Shown: one piece after another, positions 43,133 through 51,446 of the stretch
Position numbering within the stretch: position 1 is the stretch's first letter
Layout: each line of letters begins with the position of its first letter
NCBI GenBank assembly: GCA_003298465.1
Contig: QNGA01000001.1
Span: forward strand, 1,674,001 to 1,738,000
Direction of reading: 5' to 3'
Length of the DNA: 64,000 nucleotides
From: a halophilic archaeon
Lineage (GTDB): Archaea; Halobacteriota; Halobacteria; Halobacteriales; Haladaptataceae
Position numbers and translations under genes: made by a program
Notes under the pieces: generated by a model
Told to the model about the DNA's origin: nothing
Databases searched by the model: none
The model's input: only the letters and a program-made list of their open reading frames with translations

Positions 43133-45562
43133 CTAATCAGCCACTCCTCCCGAAACCGTCTGAACGGGTGGTTCGACGGGGGACCGCTCCGGCTGGAGAG
43201 GCTTCCATTCCAGGGTCTCCTGATAGTGGAGCGGTGCGTTGTCCTGTTCGGGATCGAGTACTGTCAGTTGTATCCAACCGTTGTCGAGGAGCTGCACGAG
43301 TTGCTCGTGCTGGCGGAGAATCTCGGTGACCCGCTCGACAGGTGCGTGAATCACCGCCGTCAAACGCAACGGCTGGTGGTGTGGCTGGTCGGCGTCGGCG
43401 TAGAGCGACTGGAGCGGAAGGCCGGTCATCAGGTCGCCGCCGTTGCCCTGGAACACACCGACGTTGCCGACCGGATTCTGTGTCACTTTCGAGCCGCTTC
43501 CGTAGACGGCGTTATCGACCGTGGCGAAGTAGTACTGGTTGTTGATCCACTGCGTGACCACGAGCGGCCCAGTCATGATAGCCTCCAGTGCCTCACCCTC
43601 GGAGTCGGTACGCCAGTCGTAGGAGTGGAGGAAGGTGCGACCGCCGAGGTTCTCGTCCTCCGTCAACTCGCGTGGACCGATGACGAACGAGGCGTTGCCG
43701 GCCAATCCCCACTCTGGGCGCGTCTCTGCCCAGTCGGCGGCCCGACGCTCTGTTTCGCGAACGCTGTCGGCAGTCTCTTCCGCCAACGATTCCGTCCGCT
43801 CCGCCGTCGCGCGAGCCTGCGCCTGCGTGAGGGCCTCACGCAACTGCTCGAGGTCTTCCTGGTGACTCGCGGGCACCTCGCTGTCGAACAGGGTGATTTC
43901 GTCGGTCGTCGTGTTGTGTTCGGCGGCGAGGAACACGGTGTCGGCGGGGATGTCGAACCCGCGCTCGCGCAGTTCCTCCTTGACGGCTTCGTCGTTGCAG
44001 ATGGCCGCGAGCACACGCGCGTTCGGGCCGCCAGGGTTCCCCGCACAGGCGCCACAGTCCAGACTCGAATCGAACGGATTGTTCGTCGTCTGGCTAGCGT
44101 GGCCGGTGAACACGACGAGCCGGGCGAACTCCTCCCAGCCCATCAGTTCGAAGGCGGTCTGGGCGTACTCGACTTTCTCCTCTAAAAAGAGTCCTTCCCG
44201 GAGGGAATGGACGGCGTCCGGGTTGTAATCGACCGACGGCTCACAGAACTCGTGCTCGTCGGGCGAGTGGTCGGTGTCGTGAAGTGCGTCGTAGACGCGA
44301 GCGGGCAGGAGCGTCCGAGCAGTCAGCGCGGCGCCGTACCCTGCCCCGGCGTTCTCGACGAAGCTGAACGCCGTCGCTGTGTTGGACTTGAGGGCCTTGA
44401 GCGTCTTCTTCCCTACGTCCAGAGCGCCGTGCCAGCGGTCGTAGCGGTCCTGTTTGGTGTCCGCTCCTCTGGTTGGACGTTCCGTGGTACGATGTTGGGC
44501 GTCGAGGATTGGCGGGCAAGCATCGACAGCCACGTCCGCGTCGTACGCCTGATAACGCATCGGGATGCCGAAGAACCCCGCGTAGCCGTGGGTTTCGTAC
44601 GGGCAGACTGCCTCGATATGGCGGCGGATGATCTCCGAGCGCGTGTCGATACAGAACACGAGCTGTGCGGCTGGGCGAGCGGATTCATCCGCGGTAGTGG
44701 TCTCCGGGTCGGGTTGTGATATCGACTCTAGCAGCCGGTCACGGTGGCTCTTCTCCCACGCGGTCAGCCAGATCTCGGGAAGCGGAACCTCGTCGTTCTC
44801 TACTGGTTCGGTGGCGTGTTCGTCCGGCTGGAGAGGGGCATCGAGGAAATCCGCGAGGAGCAGCCGGACCGCGAGATACTCGGTCAGCGAGATAGGATAG
44901 TTCGACTGCCACGGGTCGGCGTCGTCGCCGGCTCGCTGTTTGATGAAGCCGGTCCAGCCGGGGAGTGCGGCGAGTTGCTGCTCGAAGATCGTCTCCCACT
45001 CCCCCTGTGGATAGTCCGCCAGGACGTCTTCCAGTGCCGGTACTGGGGTTTCTGGGAGGTCGGATGGACTTTCACAGGCGGGAATATCACCATCGTAGGG
45101 TGCCACCTCGCGCCAGGCCGCGTAGAACCCCTCTTCGCGGTCGGGCATCGGCCACCTGGCGTTCCCCTGGTCGAGGAATGCGGCGAGCCACTTCGAGAGG
45201 ACGCGATCGACCTCCTCCGTGCTGGAATCGGTCTCGGAGGGAGCGGCGGATTCGGTCGTCTCCATCTCGTCCAGCAACGTCTCCGGGTCCTCGTCGAAGC
45301 CGTGGGCTTCTAGCTCGGTAGAAAGCACTTCCGGTTCGATTTGCCCGTTCTCCCAGGCCTGCCTGAAGACGGAGGGATGTGGATAGCCACGGCCCCCGAA
45401 CAGCTGTTCGGCCTCGGCGACCGCCTCGTGGAACGGCTGGTCTTCGAAGCCGGACAGTGGATTGGCCGTAACGAACGAGTGGAGCGGCCAGACCGAGCCG
45501 ACGTTCTCAGCTGCGCGTTCGATACTGTTCGCGAGGTAGGTTTCCTCGTTTTCAAGCGTCAT
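43133..45562 (-). CDS. dabA: DabA, carbonic-anhydrase-like subunit of the DAB bicarbonate uptake complex (DUF2309)
   Basis: 809 residues, full length for DUF2309/DabA. The zinc/active-site residues described for DabA are present: C304 and D306 (VFCIDTRSE), H488 (VVFTGHASQ) and C503 (DCGACAG); H488 to C503 spacing matches. DabA with DabB uses a cation gradient to turn CO2 into bicarbonate inside the cell. Here it would aid anaplerotic carboxylation. The ATG overlaps dabB by 11 bp, so the two are co-translated, dabB first. Codon and base use are less GC-biased than in the core genes left of aroQ. A third gene with carbonic-anhydrase features follows upstream. Confidence 0.92.
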   Translation of the reverse strand: MTLENEETYLANSIERAAENVGSVWPLHSFVTANPLSGFEDQPFHEAVAEAEQLFGGRGYPHPSVFRQAWENGQIEPEVLSTELEAHGFDEDPETLLDEMETTESAAPSETDSSTEEVDRVLSKWLAAFLDQGNARWPMPDREEGFYAAWREVAPYDGDIPACESPSDLPETPVPALEDVLADYPQGEWETIFEQQLAALPGWTGFIKQRAGDDADPWQSNYPISLTEYLAVRLLLADFLDAPLQPDEHATEPVENDEVPLPEIWLTAWEKSHRDRLLESISQPDPETTTADESARPAAQLVFCIDTRSEIIRRHIEAVCPYETHGYAGFFGIPMRYQAYDADVAVDACPPILDAQHRTTERPTRGADTKQDRYDRWHGALDVGKKTLKALKSNTATAFSFVENAGAGYGAALTARTLLPARVYDALHDTDHSPDEHEFCEPSVDYNPDAVHSLREGLFLEEKVEYAQTAFELMGWEEFARLVVFTGHASQTTNNPFDSSLDCGACAGNPGGPNARVLAAICNDEAVKEELRERGFDIPADTVFLAAEHNTTTDEITLFDSEVPASHQEDLEQLREALTQAQARATAERTESLAEETADSVRETERRAADWAETRPEWGLAGNASFVIGPRELTEDENLGGRTFLHSYDWRTDSEGEALEAIMTGPLVVTQWINNQYYFATVDNAVYGSGSKVTQNPVGNVGVFQGNGGDLMTGLPLQSLYADADQPHHQPLRLTAVIHAPVERVTEILRQHEQLVQLLDNGWIQLTVLDPEQDNAPLHYQETLEWKPLQPERSPVEPPVQTVSGGVAD

Positions 45563-47036
45563 CGTAGTCCTCCTTCGTGGTCAGCACAGTCTCCGGGGCC
45601 GGCTGTGAGAGATTCAGCAACGCGACGTAGAGGCGCTTGCTGGACCGGTGCCAGCCGAGCTCCACCGCGAGATACGAGCCGACGAAGAGGGCGGCGATAG
45701 CGAGGTGAACAACCGTCATCTCGGTCGGTGCGCTGGTCATCGGAACGTCCGCCAGCAGTGCCGAGACGGTGTTAAACAGGAACCCATAGACGGCGATGGG
45801 CACGACGACGATGAGTGGGAGACCAACGAGTTCGAACCTCGAGGGGAGCTGCGACCGCTTGAGCACGCCGCGGGTCGCATGCAGCGTCGTCAGGACCACC
45901 ACGAGCGCTAGGAAAGCGCCGGACTCTAGCTTCGCCCCTTTGCCGGTGATTGCGACGAAGAGTGCGCCACCGCCGATTGCGGCGCCTAGGCTGACGACAA
46001 GACCCGGCAGCCCCAGGTCAGTACGAGCGGATCTCGTCGGAGCTGTCTGTTCGACGGCGGCGCCCGAGGAGAGGAACAGGTACGCCTTGTAGAAGCCGTG
46101 CAGGACGAGGTGGGTGATGGCGGCGGCGAAGAATCCGAGTCCACACTGGAGGATCATGAAGCCCATCTGGGCGACAGTGGAGGCTCCGAGCTTGCGCTTG
46201 ATGTCAGGCCGGACGAGTAATAGCGCCTGTCCGAGCAGGGCGCTAGTCGCGCCGACGACGACGAGCAGCGACATGGCAATCGAGACATCGGCGAACACAG
46301 GTGCAAAGCGAGTCAGCAGGATGCCACCAGCGTTGACGAACCCGGCGTGCATCAGGGCGGACGCCGGGGTTGGTGCCGTCATGGACGACAGCAGCCAGTT
46401 GTGAAACGGGAACAGTGCCGACTGAACCATTGCTGTGAGGAAGAGCCCCCCGATAGCGAGCCAAACGAGACCAGAGGGGAGGCTCCCGGTCTGAGCGATG
46501 ATACTGGAGATAGAGCTCGTTCCCGTCGTCCAAGCAAGGAGCGCGAGGGTTCCACCGAGCAAGCCGCTGCTTGCGACGAAGTAGCGGCGGGCGAGCGAGC
46601 CAGCGGCCCGCGCCTGCTCCCACCCGCGAACGTGTCCGATGAGGGACGCCATCGCCAGCCCCATTCCCAGCCACGCCGCGGCGAACAGCACGACGTGGTT
46701 AGCCGCGGCCATAGCCATGACCATGAGCGTGAACGCGAACATCCGACCGAAGAACTGGTCGATGCGGACGTCACCGGCCATGTAGCGGCGAGAGTAGGAG
46801 TGGACGATACCACTGAAGAACGTGACGACGGCCCACACGACCATCGTCAGCCCATCTACGACGACGTAGCCCGAGAGGTGCCACTTGTAGCCCCCCCAGA
46901 CTGAAACCGCGACCGTCGCCAGGCTGAGCAAAAATAGTGCCCAGACACCCGCCGTCGCCGCTCGCGACACCATCGAGGATGACGGCGTCGTCTCTGAGAG
47001 TTGTACTGGCCTGTTCGAGTGTGATTGTCCAGTCAT
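45552..47036 (-). CDS. dabB: DabB, NuoL/MrpA-like membrane subunit of the DAB complex
   Basis: 494 residues with about twelve to fourteen membrane helices. It belongs to the proton-conducting family of NADH dehydrogenase subunit 5: GLAMASLIGHVRGWEQARAA, HNWLLSSMTAPTPASALMHA and KLGASTVAQMGFMILQCGLG are the usual blocks with Lys/His in the membrane. In DAB systems it drives cation flow that powers DabA. First gene of the dabB-dabA operon; promoter with a dyad lies 90 bp upstream. Confidence 0.9.
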   Translation of the reverse strand: MTGQSHSNRPVQLSETTPSSSMVSRAATAGVWALFLLSLATVAVSVWGGYKWHLSGYVVVDGLTMVVWAVVTFFSGIVHSYSRRYMAGDVRIDQFFGRMFAFTLMVMAMAAANHVVLFAAAWLGMGLAMASLIGHVRGWEQARAAGSLARRYFVASSGLLGGTLALLAWTTGTSSISSIIAQTGSLPSGLVWLAIGGLFLTAMVQSALFPFHNWLLSSMTAPTPASALMHAGFVNAGGILLTRFAPVFADVSIAMSLLVVVGATSALLGQALLLVRPDIKRKLGASTVAQMGFMILQCGLGFFAAAITHLVLHGFYKAYLFLSSGAAVEQTAPTRSARTDLGLPGLVVSLGAAIGGGALFVAITGKGAKLESGAFLALVVVLTTLHATRGVLKRSQLPSRFELVGLPLIVVVPIAVYGFLFNTVSALLADVPMTSAPTEMTVVHLAIAALFVGSYLAVELGWHRSSKRLYVALLNLSQPAPETVLTTKEDYDDA

Positions 47037-47119
47037 TGTTCGGATGCGCTACCTGCCAGCCCAGATCATCAGGCCTCCCGGGCCTGAAGTCACTGCAACC
47101 GGGCTGGCCGGCTCTATCC

Positions 47120-47148
47120 CTATGTACGAACATAGTGGTTATTATAGG
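47120..47148 (-). promoter_or_regulatory. dabB promoter with a perfect dyad
   Basis: Minus-strand TATA-like CCTATAATAAC (47138-47148) is followed by CTATGT-ACGA-ACATAG (47120-47135), a perfect 6-bp inverted repeat with a 4-bp spacer, just where a repressor would sit between TATA and transcript start. The regulator could be the Lrp-type protein of the same island (49131-49613). Role inferred. Confidence 0.5.
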
Positions 47149-47255
47149 CTTCGATTTTACCAAACTGTTCTAAATACAAGATTGAGAGAACAGGATGTTC
47201 AATAATGAGGGATAGCCAGAGGTGGGTTGCGTTTCTGCTGACGCCACGGGAGGGA

Positions 47256-47936
47256 TTAGTTCCGGACGCTAGCCACGGCTACGTCACGCCCCTCGGGAAC
47301 ACGCGACCGGAGGGTCCCCACGTCTTGCTCTCCGTTCAGGCTGACGAGGTAGGGTGTGTCAGGAAATCCTCCGTAGACCCCGTCATCGTCGTGGACGTAT
47401 CCCGCGACCGTCGCCGTGACCGATTCGCTCTGGACGAGAAACTCGACCTGCCGTGTGACGATGTATTCGACGAGACGAGCGAGAAGCGTCTCCTGGGGAC
47501 AGTCGGTCTCGACCTGACCCGATTCGATCGCCTCACGCACGATCGAGACGAGGGGTTCGACTTGAGCTTCAACGCCCGCCGACATAGTCTGGTCGGTGGC
47601 GACGTACTCGTCGTACGCGTCTGCAACGACGTCGCAGTCGGAGTGTCCGACGACGAGTATCGTTTCTACCTCGTGTGTGCGCGTGAGATGAGCGATATCT
47701 GATGCGAGTACACGGTCTTCTTCGACGGGTTTCCAGGTTTGACTGCCGAGTCGGCTAACGTTGGAAACCGCATCAATCGGGTCGAGCGGCCACAGCTGTT
47801 TCGATGTTTGCTGTGCCATCGGACAAGAAACGACGAGACCGACAGCTGCTTCACCGCCGAATTCGTGGTCACTATCGGCTGGTTCGAGGGAGCGTCCCTC
47901 TCTTTCAAGGAGTTCAAAGAGCGTGTCGTTCGTCAT
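47256..47936 (-). CDS. Beta-carbonic-anhydrase-like protein lacking the Asp-Arg dyad
   Basis: 226 residues from ATG 47936. The zinc ligands of beta-carbonic anhydrase are kept: C38 (VVSCPMAQQ), H98 and C101 (VVGHSDCDVV). The usual CxDxR, whose Asp and Arg are needed for catalysis, reads C-P-M-A-Q here, so both are replaced. Either the enzyme is altered or it binds bicarbonate or CO2 without catalysis. It lies upstream of dabB, on the same strand, 219 bp away, in the same island unit, suggesting a linked carbon role. A TATA-like GATATAATATC (47992-48002) serves as its promoter and perhaps that of the amidohydrolase. Confidence 0.72.
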   Translation of the reverse strand: MTNDTLFELLEREGRSLEPADSDHEFGGEAAVGLVVSCPMAQQTSKQLWPLDPIDAVSNVSRLGSQTWKPVEEDRVLASDIAHLTRTHEVETILVVGHSDCDVVADAYDEYVATDQTMSAGVEAQVEPLVSIVREAIESGQVETDCPQETLLARLVEYIVTRQVEFLVQSESVTATVAGYVHDDDGVYGGFPDTPYLVSLNGEQDVGTLRSRVPEGRDVAVASVRN

Positions 47937-47991
47937 GGATTTGGTTCCGGACCCGAGCGGCTGTCCGTACCTGTTGCGTTGGGACAGGATG

Positions 47992-48002
47992 GATATAATA
48001 TC
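47992..48002. promoter_or_regulatory. Shared divergent TATA palindrome
   Basis: GATATAATATC reads the same on both strands and lies between the carbonic-anhydrase-like gene (minus) and the amidohydrolase gene (plus). It could act as a TATA box for both. A second AT-rich box GAAGATATCG is at 48033-48042. Confidence 0.4.
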
Positions 48003-48085
48003 TTCCGAACGGAACAATCCGACACTGAAAATGAAGATATCGAACAAAACGTTCGGGATGGGCAGCATTCACCCCTCCCTCGGGG

Positions 48086-49108
48086 GTGAACATCGTGCAA
48101 CTTGAAGGGACGATCATTGCTGGGAAAGATCTGGAGCCGCTTCGTGGCCGTGTCGTCTTCGAGGAAGGACGTATCCAGGCGGTTGAGGAACGTTCCACTG
48201 ACTCCACGGACATAATCCTCCCGGCGTTCGTCAATGCGCACACGCACATCGGCGACTCGGTCGCCAAAGAAGCCGCAGTCGGTCTGTCTCTGGATGAGGC
48301 CGTCGTCCCGCCGACCAGCCGAAAGCACCACAGTTTGCAGGAGGCTTCGCGGCAAGAGTTGGTCACGGCGATGCGGCGAACGATGGCGTTCATGGAGACG
48401 ATGGGAACCGCCGCATTTCTGGACTTCCGTGAATTCGGTCTCGAGGGCGCGCTCGCACTTCGGGACGCCGCTACCGAACAGGCTGTCCGCCCGTTCGTGT
48501 TCGGTAGCGATGACCCGGACGTACTGGATGTGGCAGATGGATACGGTGCGAGCGGTGCCAACGATGCCGAGTTCACTCGGCACCGAGAGGCTGCACGGGC
48601 CGCTGGCAAGCCGTTCGCCATCCACGCTGGCGAACCCGACGCGACGGACATCTATCCTGCGCTTGATCTCGACCCCGATCTGCTCGTCCACATGGTCCAC
48701 GCAGGTCCAGAGCATCTCTCGCGAGTCGCAGACGAGGGCGTTCCTATCGCTGTCTGTCCTCGTGCGAATATGGTACTAGATGTCGGTCTGCCGCCGCTCC
48801 GGGAACTACTAGATCACACGACTGTTGCACTCGGGACGGACAACGTCATGCTGAATGCACCATCGATGTTCCGTGAGATGGCGTACACCTCGAAAGCGTT
48901 CGATGTCACACCGCGCGAGGTGCTCGAGATGGCAACAAAAGCAGGTGCGACCGTCGCCGACCTGAACTACGGCGTCGTCGAACCCGGTCGGGATGCGAAA
49001 CTGCTCGTACTCGACGGTGATTCGAACAACCTTGTCGGGTACGAGGACCCGATTGCGGCGATCGTTCGCCGGGCTGGCGCTCAGGACGTGAAACGCGTAG
49101 TCTTATAG
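48086..49108 (+). CDS. Metal-dependent amidohydrolase (deaminase/chlorohydrolase-like)
   Basis: 340 residues from GTG 48086 (GTG 48095 is an alternative). The TIM-barrel metal ligands are in order: PAFVNAHTHIGDS (HxH), FAIHAGE, HMVHAGPEHL, and the Asp in VALGTDNVMLN. This set matches the cytosine/adenosine-type deaminase branch of the amidohydrolases. Substrate unknown. It converges with the Lrp gene with a 22-bp gap and is divergent from the carbonic-anhydrase-like gene. Lower GC than core genes; inside the island. Confidence 0.85.
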   Translation: MNIVQLEGTIIAGKDLEPLRGRVVFEEGRIQAVEERSTDSTDIILPAFVNAHTHIGDSVAKEAAVGLSLDEAVVPPTSRKHHSLQEASRQELVTAMRRTMAFMETMGTAAFLDFREFGLEGALALRDAATEQAVRPFVFGSDDPDVLDVADGYGASGANDAEFTRHREAARAAGKPFAIHAGEPDATDIYPALDLDPDLLVHMVHAGPEHLSRVADEGVPIAVCPRANMVLDVGLPPLRELLDHTTVALGTDNVMLNAPSMFREMAYTSKAFDVTPREVLEMATKAGATVADLNYGVVEPGRDAKLLVLDGDSNNLVGYEDPIAAIVRRAGAQDVKRVVL

Positions 49109-49130
49109 TCCGAGACGAACTCGCGGAAGT

Positions 49131-49613
49131 CTACTCGTCGCTCGCTTTCGACTGTGAGGAGAAGTCGTCGAAGGGAGTCCGCTCGTGACTGCGGACGAGT
49201 ACTTCGTCGGCGACAGTCAAGCCCATGTCAAGGAGTTCCTGCGCGACCGGCGTGATATCGTCGTCAGTTTCACCGACAGCTGTCACGAGCAAGTTCTTCT
49301 CGCCGGTGACTAGCTCCTGGACGGAAACGACTCCCGGAATCTCGAGAATGTCGTCGATAAGCTCACCCCGTTCCGGAATCGGTGCCGTACAGAATAGGAG
49401 CATCCGGAGTGGGTGCCCTGATTTCTGATAGTCCACGTCGGCGCTGTAGCCCTTGATGATACCCTCAGACTCCAAGCGCTGGATGCGCTTTCGAACTGTA
49501 CTTGATGACGCTTCGGTACGGTCGGCAATCTCGGAGGACGAGAGGTTTCGAGCCTCCTCCTGGAGTGCGTAGAGGATTTCTCGATCGATATCATCGGGCT
49601 CGTACTCGGTCAT
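49131..49613 (-). CDS. Lrp/AsnC-family transcriptional regulator
   Basis: 160 residues from ATG 49613. The N-terminal winged HTH is clear: DIDREILYALQEEARNLSSS, then IADRTEASSSTVRKRIQRLE. The C-terminal part (GHPLRMLLFCTAPIPERGEL onwards) is an alpha/beta RAM-like sensing domain. It is the only regulator inside the first island unit and so a candidate controller of dabB, the carbonic-anhydrase-like gene or the amidohydrolase. Confidence 0.9.
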   Translation of the reverse strand: MTEYEPDDIDREILYALQEEARNLSSSEIADRTEASSSTVRKRIQRLESEGIIKGYSADVDYQKSGHPLRMLLFCTAPIPERGELIDDILEIPGVVSVQELVTGEKNLLVTAVGETDDDITPVAQELLDMGLTVADEVLVRSHERTPFDDFSSQSKASDE

Positions 49614-49985
49614 ACTTCCTGCTTGCTCCCGGTAATACAAGGGACTTCGGCTGTCGTGTGACCTCTCCTATGGCGGATGCGGGGAAGACCCGTCCGGTAC
49701 GGTCAGTCTCATCGGAGTGAACGCAGTCTTCTTGTAAGCCGATCGTGGGCCGCGATCGCCAGTCGATCGACGGGCGTTCCTGACGGTAGTTTGCGGCGGA
49801 CCGCTATCCGCTGCATTCCGTTGTTTAAACGTAGCGACGAGCTATTGGTTATACTTAGTGTATGCGAGGGTTTCAGGTCCGGAGAACGCCTTTATTTCAT
49901 TCGAACGTGTTATGTAGTTCAGCTACCTGAACAAATTTGAACAACGGGAGAAGAGGTAATTTACTGGCGTTTGATAAAGTGACCG
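49614..49985. other. AT-rich intergenic region containing repeat R0
   Basis: 372 bp. From 49800 on it is AT-rich, with TTTATTTCATT near 49890. It ends in the aroQ-tail repeat R0. No protein gene is supported. Confidence 0.5.
49917..49968 (+). repeat. aroQ-tail repeat copy R0
   Basis: CTGAACAAATTTGAACAACG (49927-49946) continues to GGTAA and encodes LNKFEQREKR-stop, the end of chorismate mutase without the rest of the gene. By hand count 23 of 33 bases match R1 through the stop codon. Downstream TGGCGTTT matches R2 (AGGCGTTT). It is preceded by GTTCAG, giving a perfect GTTCAG-CTAC-CTGAAC inverted repeat (49917-49932). Same orientation as R1. Confidence 0.75.
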
Positions 49986-50639
49986 CTAATAGCTAAACTC
50001 GTGGATGAGTAGCTCATCGTCACCAGCTTGTTCACAGAGGATAGCAATAGCGTCGATTATGCGGAGTTGGCAGGCGTCCGGGTAAGAGCCAACATCCCGT
50101 ACGATTTCCGCGTAGAAGGCGTCCGTCTCGGGGAGTATCGGTCGTAGTTGCTCGGCAAGCTCCGAGAGTTCGGTCCCGTAGAGAAACCCTGTTAGGTCGG
50201 TTTCGAATAGGTACTCAGTTTCACGGACTTCGAGACGATAGGTCGCGTCGTCCGCTCTTCCGACGAGTTTACGCCAGAGTTCGGCCCCATACTCGGAATG
50301 TTCCTCTAGAAATACGGGAACCCGTTCGTAGAGAATACGTCCGTCTTTACGGGTGAGAAGCGATAATCTACACCCCTGATGCGGAGCAGTCAGGCCGTAT
50401 AATGTTGGCGTCCATCCGAGTACATCCGCGAACTCGTCGAAGGAATTGCGCGTGGGTGGCGGCGAAAATCCATCGACTAACGCGAGTGCGTCATCTAATC
50501 TCTCCCGAGCCTGTCGTACCGTCGGAGGCGTCGCCTCCCCCATCGCTTCCACGACGGAACTCAGTTCTTCGTAATCACGCTCGAAATGTCCATAGAGTTC
50601 GTGGTGGTCAATTAGCCTAAACGTGCCGCCATATCCCAT
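49986..50639 (-). CDS. Unknown protein, sole gene of the second island unit
   Basis: 217 residues, acidic, no membrane segment or signal. It opens with MGYGGTFRLIDHHELYGHFE and includes EFADVLGWTPTLYGLTAPHQ and a C-terminal LRIIDAIAILCEQAGDDELL. I do not recognise the family. Predicted mainly helical with a beta middle. It ends 18 bp from repeat R0 and begins 164 bp from R2. A minus-strand promoter TCGTATATAAACG (about 50699-50711) suits its start. Base composition is poorer in GC than the core genome. Confidence 0.75.
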   Translation of the reverse strand: MGYGGTFRLIDHHELYGHFERDYEELSSVVEAMGEATPPTVRQARERLDDALALVDGFSPPPTRNSFDEFADVLGWTPTLYGLTAPHQGCRLSLLTRKDGRILYERVPVFLEEHSEYGAELWRKLVGRADDATYRLEVRETEYLFETDLTGFLYGTELSELAEQLRPILPETDAFYAEIVRDVGSYPDACQLRIIDAIAILCEQAGDDELLIHEFSY

Positions 50640-51023
50640 GACTCATCGTTGTGCAAGGCCCCTGATAACGATTGAGTTTGATTCTATATTCGTCGTTCGT
50701 TTATATACGAGGGCGTCTGAACGTCTGTTCCGCTTGCTTTCAGAAGTATGGGGAAGTGTTCGTGGTCTATTTCCATAAGAATCCAGTATGGATTTCAGCT
50801 ACCTGAACAAGGTCGAACAGCGCGAGAGCAGGTAGTCGAAACAGGCGTTTTAGGCTGTATCCGGGCCGCATAGATTCGAGATTCTCTTCCGTTAGCTGTC
50901 TTCGTGATTCCCGGTCGATGAACCACGTTACCGCTCTCCAATTTTTACGTAAGCCTATTTCACTACCCACCCATCTAGATACTGGTCAGCGGGTGGTTCT
51001 CAGCCCACGCTAGACCAGTAACT
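50640..51023. other. Intergenic region containing repeat R2
   Basis: 384 bp between divergent genes: promoter of the unknown gene (TATA near 50705), repeat R2 (50791-50947), and the upstream region of the VOC gene. No additional gene is supported. Confidence 0.5.
50791..50947 (+). repeat. aroQ-tail repeat copy R2
   Basis: From CTGAACAAGGTCGAACAGCG (50803-50822) the segment encodes LNKVEQRESR-stop. By hand count 31 of 33 bases equal R1. Similarity continues past the stop (AACAGGCGTTT; GTTAGCTGTCTTCGTGATT; CGGTCGATGAACCACG) but is more diverged than R1 versus R3. TTCAG-CTAC-CTGAA precedes it as in R0. Same orientation as the others. Confidence 0.85.
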
Positions 51024-51446
51024 ATGGAACCACGTATTACCGTCGTTACGTTGGGAGTCAGTGACTTAGAAAAATCCCTCACCTTTTACCGTGATGGCTT
51101 AGGTTGGCCAACGGAGGGAATCGTCGGAACGGAGTTTGAGGGAGGAGCAGTCGCCTTCTTCCCTCTGAGTAACGGCTTGCAACTTGCACTCTACCCTAAA
51201 CATCAAATCGCGGAAGACGCAAACGTCGACGAAACTGCGTCGAGTCCTGCGGAGTTCACTATCGGCCACAACGTCGCGTCGAAAGAAGAAGTCGATGACG
51301 TAATGCAGACGGCGGAAGAAGCCGGTGCGAAGATTACCGACTCGCCTCGTGACCGCGAATGGGGCGGGTATTCAGGTCACTTCCAAGACCCGGATGAACA
51401 CCTGTGGGAAGTAGTCTGGAATCCGCAGTTCGAGATTGCAGAGTAG
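51024..51446 (+). CDS. VOC (glyoxalase/bleomycin-resistance-like) family protein
   Basis: 140 residues. The beta-alpha-beta-beta-beta halves of the VOC fold are visible: VVTLGVSDLEKSLTFYRDGL in the first and SKEEVDDVMQTAEEAGAKIT then HFQDPDEHLWEVVWNP in the second, with a Glu ligand at WEVVW. Members are metal enzymes (glyoxalase, epimerase, dioxygenase) or drug-binding proteins. The only gene of the third island unit, between R2 and R3. Substrate unknown. Confidence 0.88.
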   Translation: MEPRITVVTLGVSDLEKSLTFYRDGLGWPTEGIVGTEFEGGAVAFFPLSNGLQLALYPKHQIAEDANVDETASSPAEFTIGHNVASKEEVDDVMQTAEEAGAKITDSPRDREWGGYSGHFQDPDEHLWEVVWNPQFEIAE

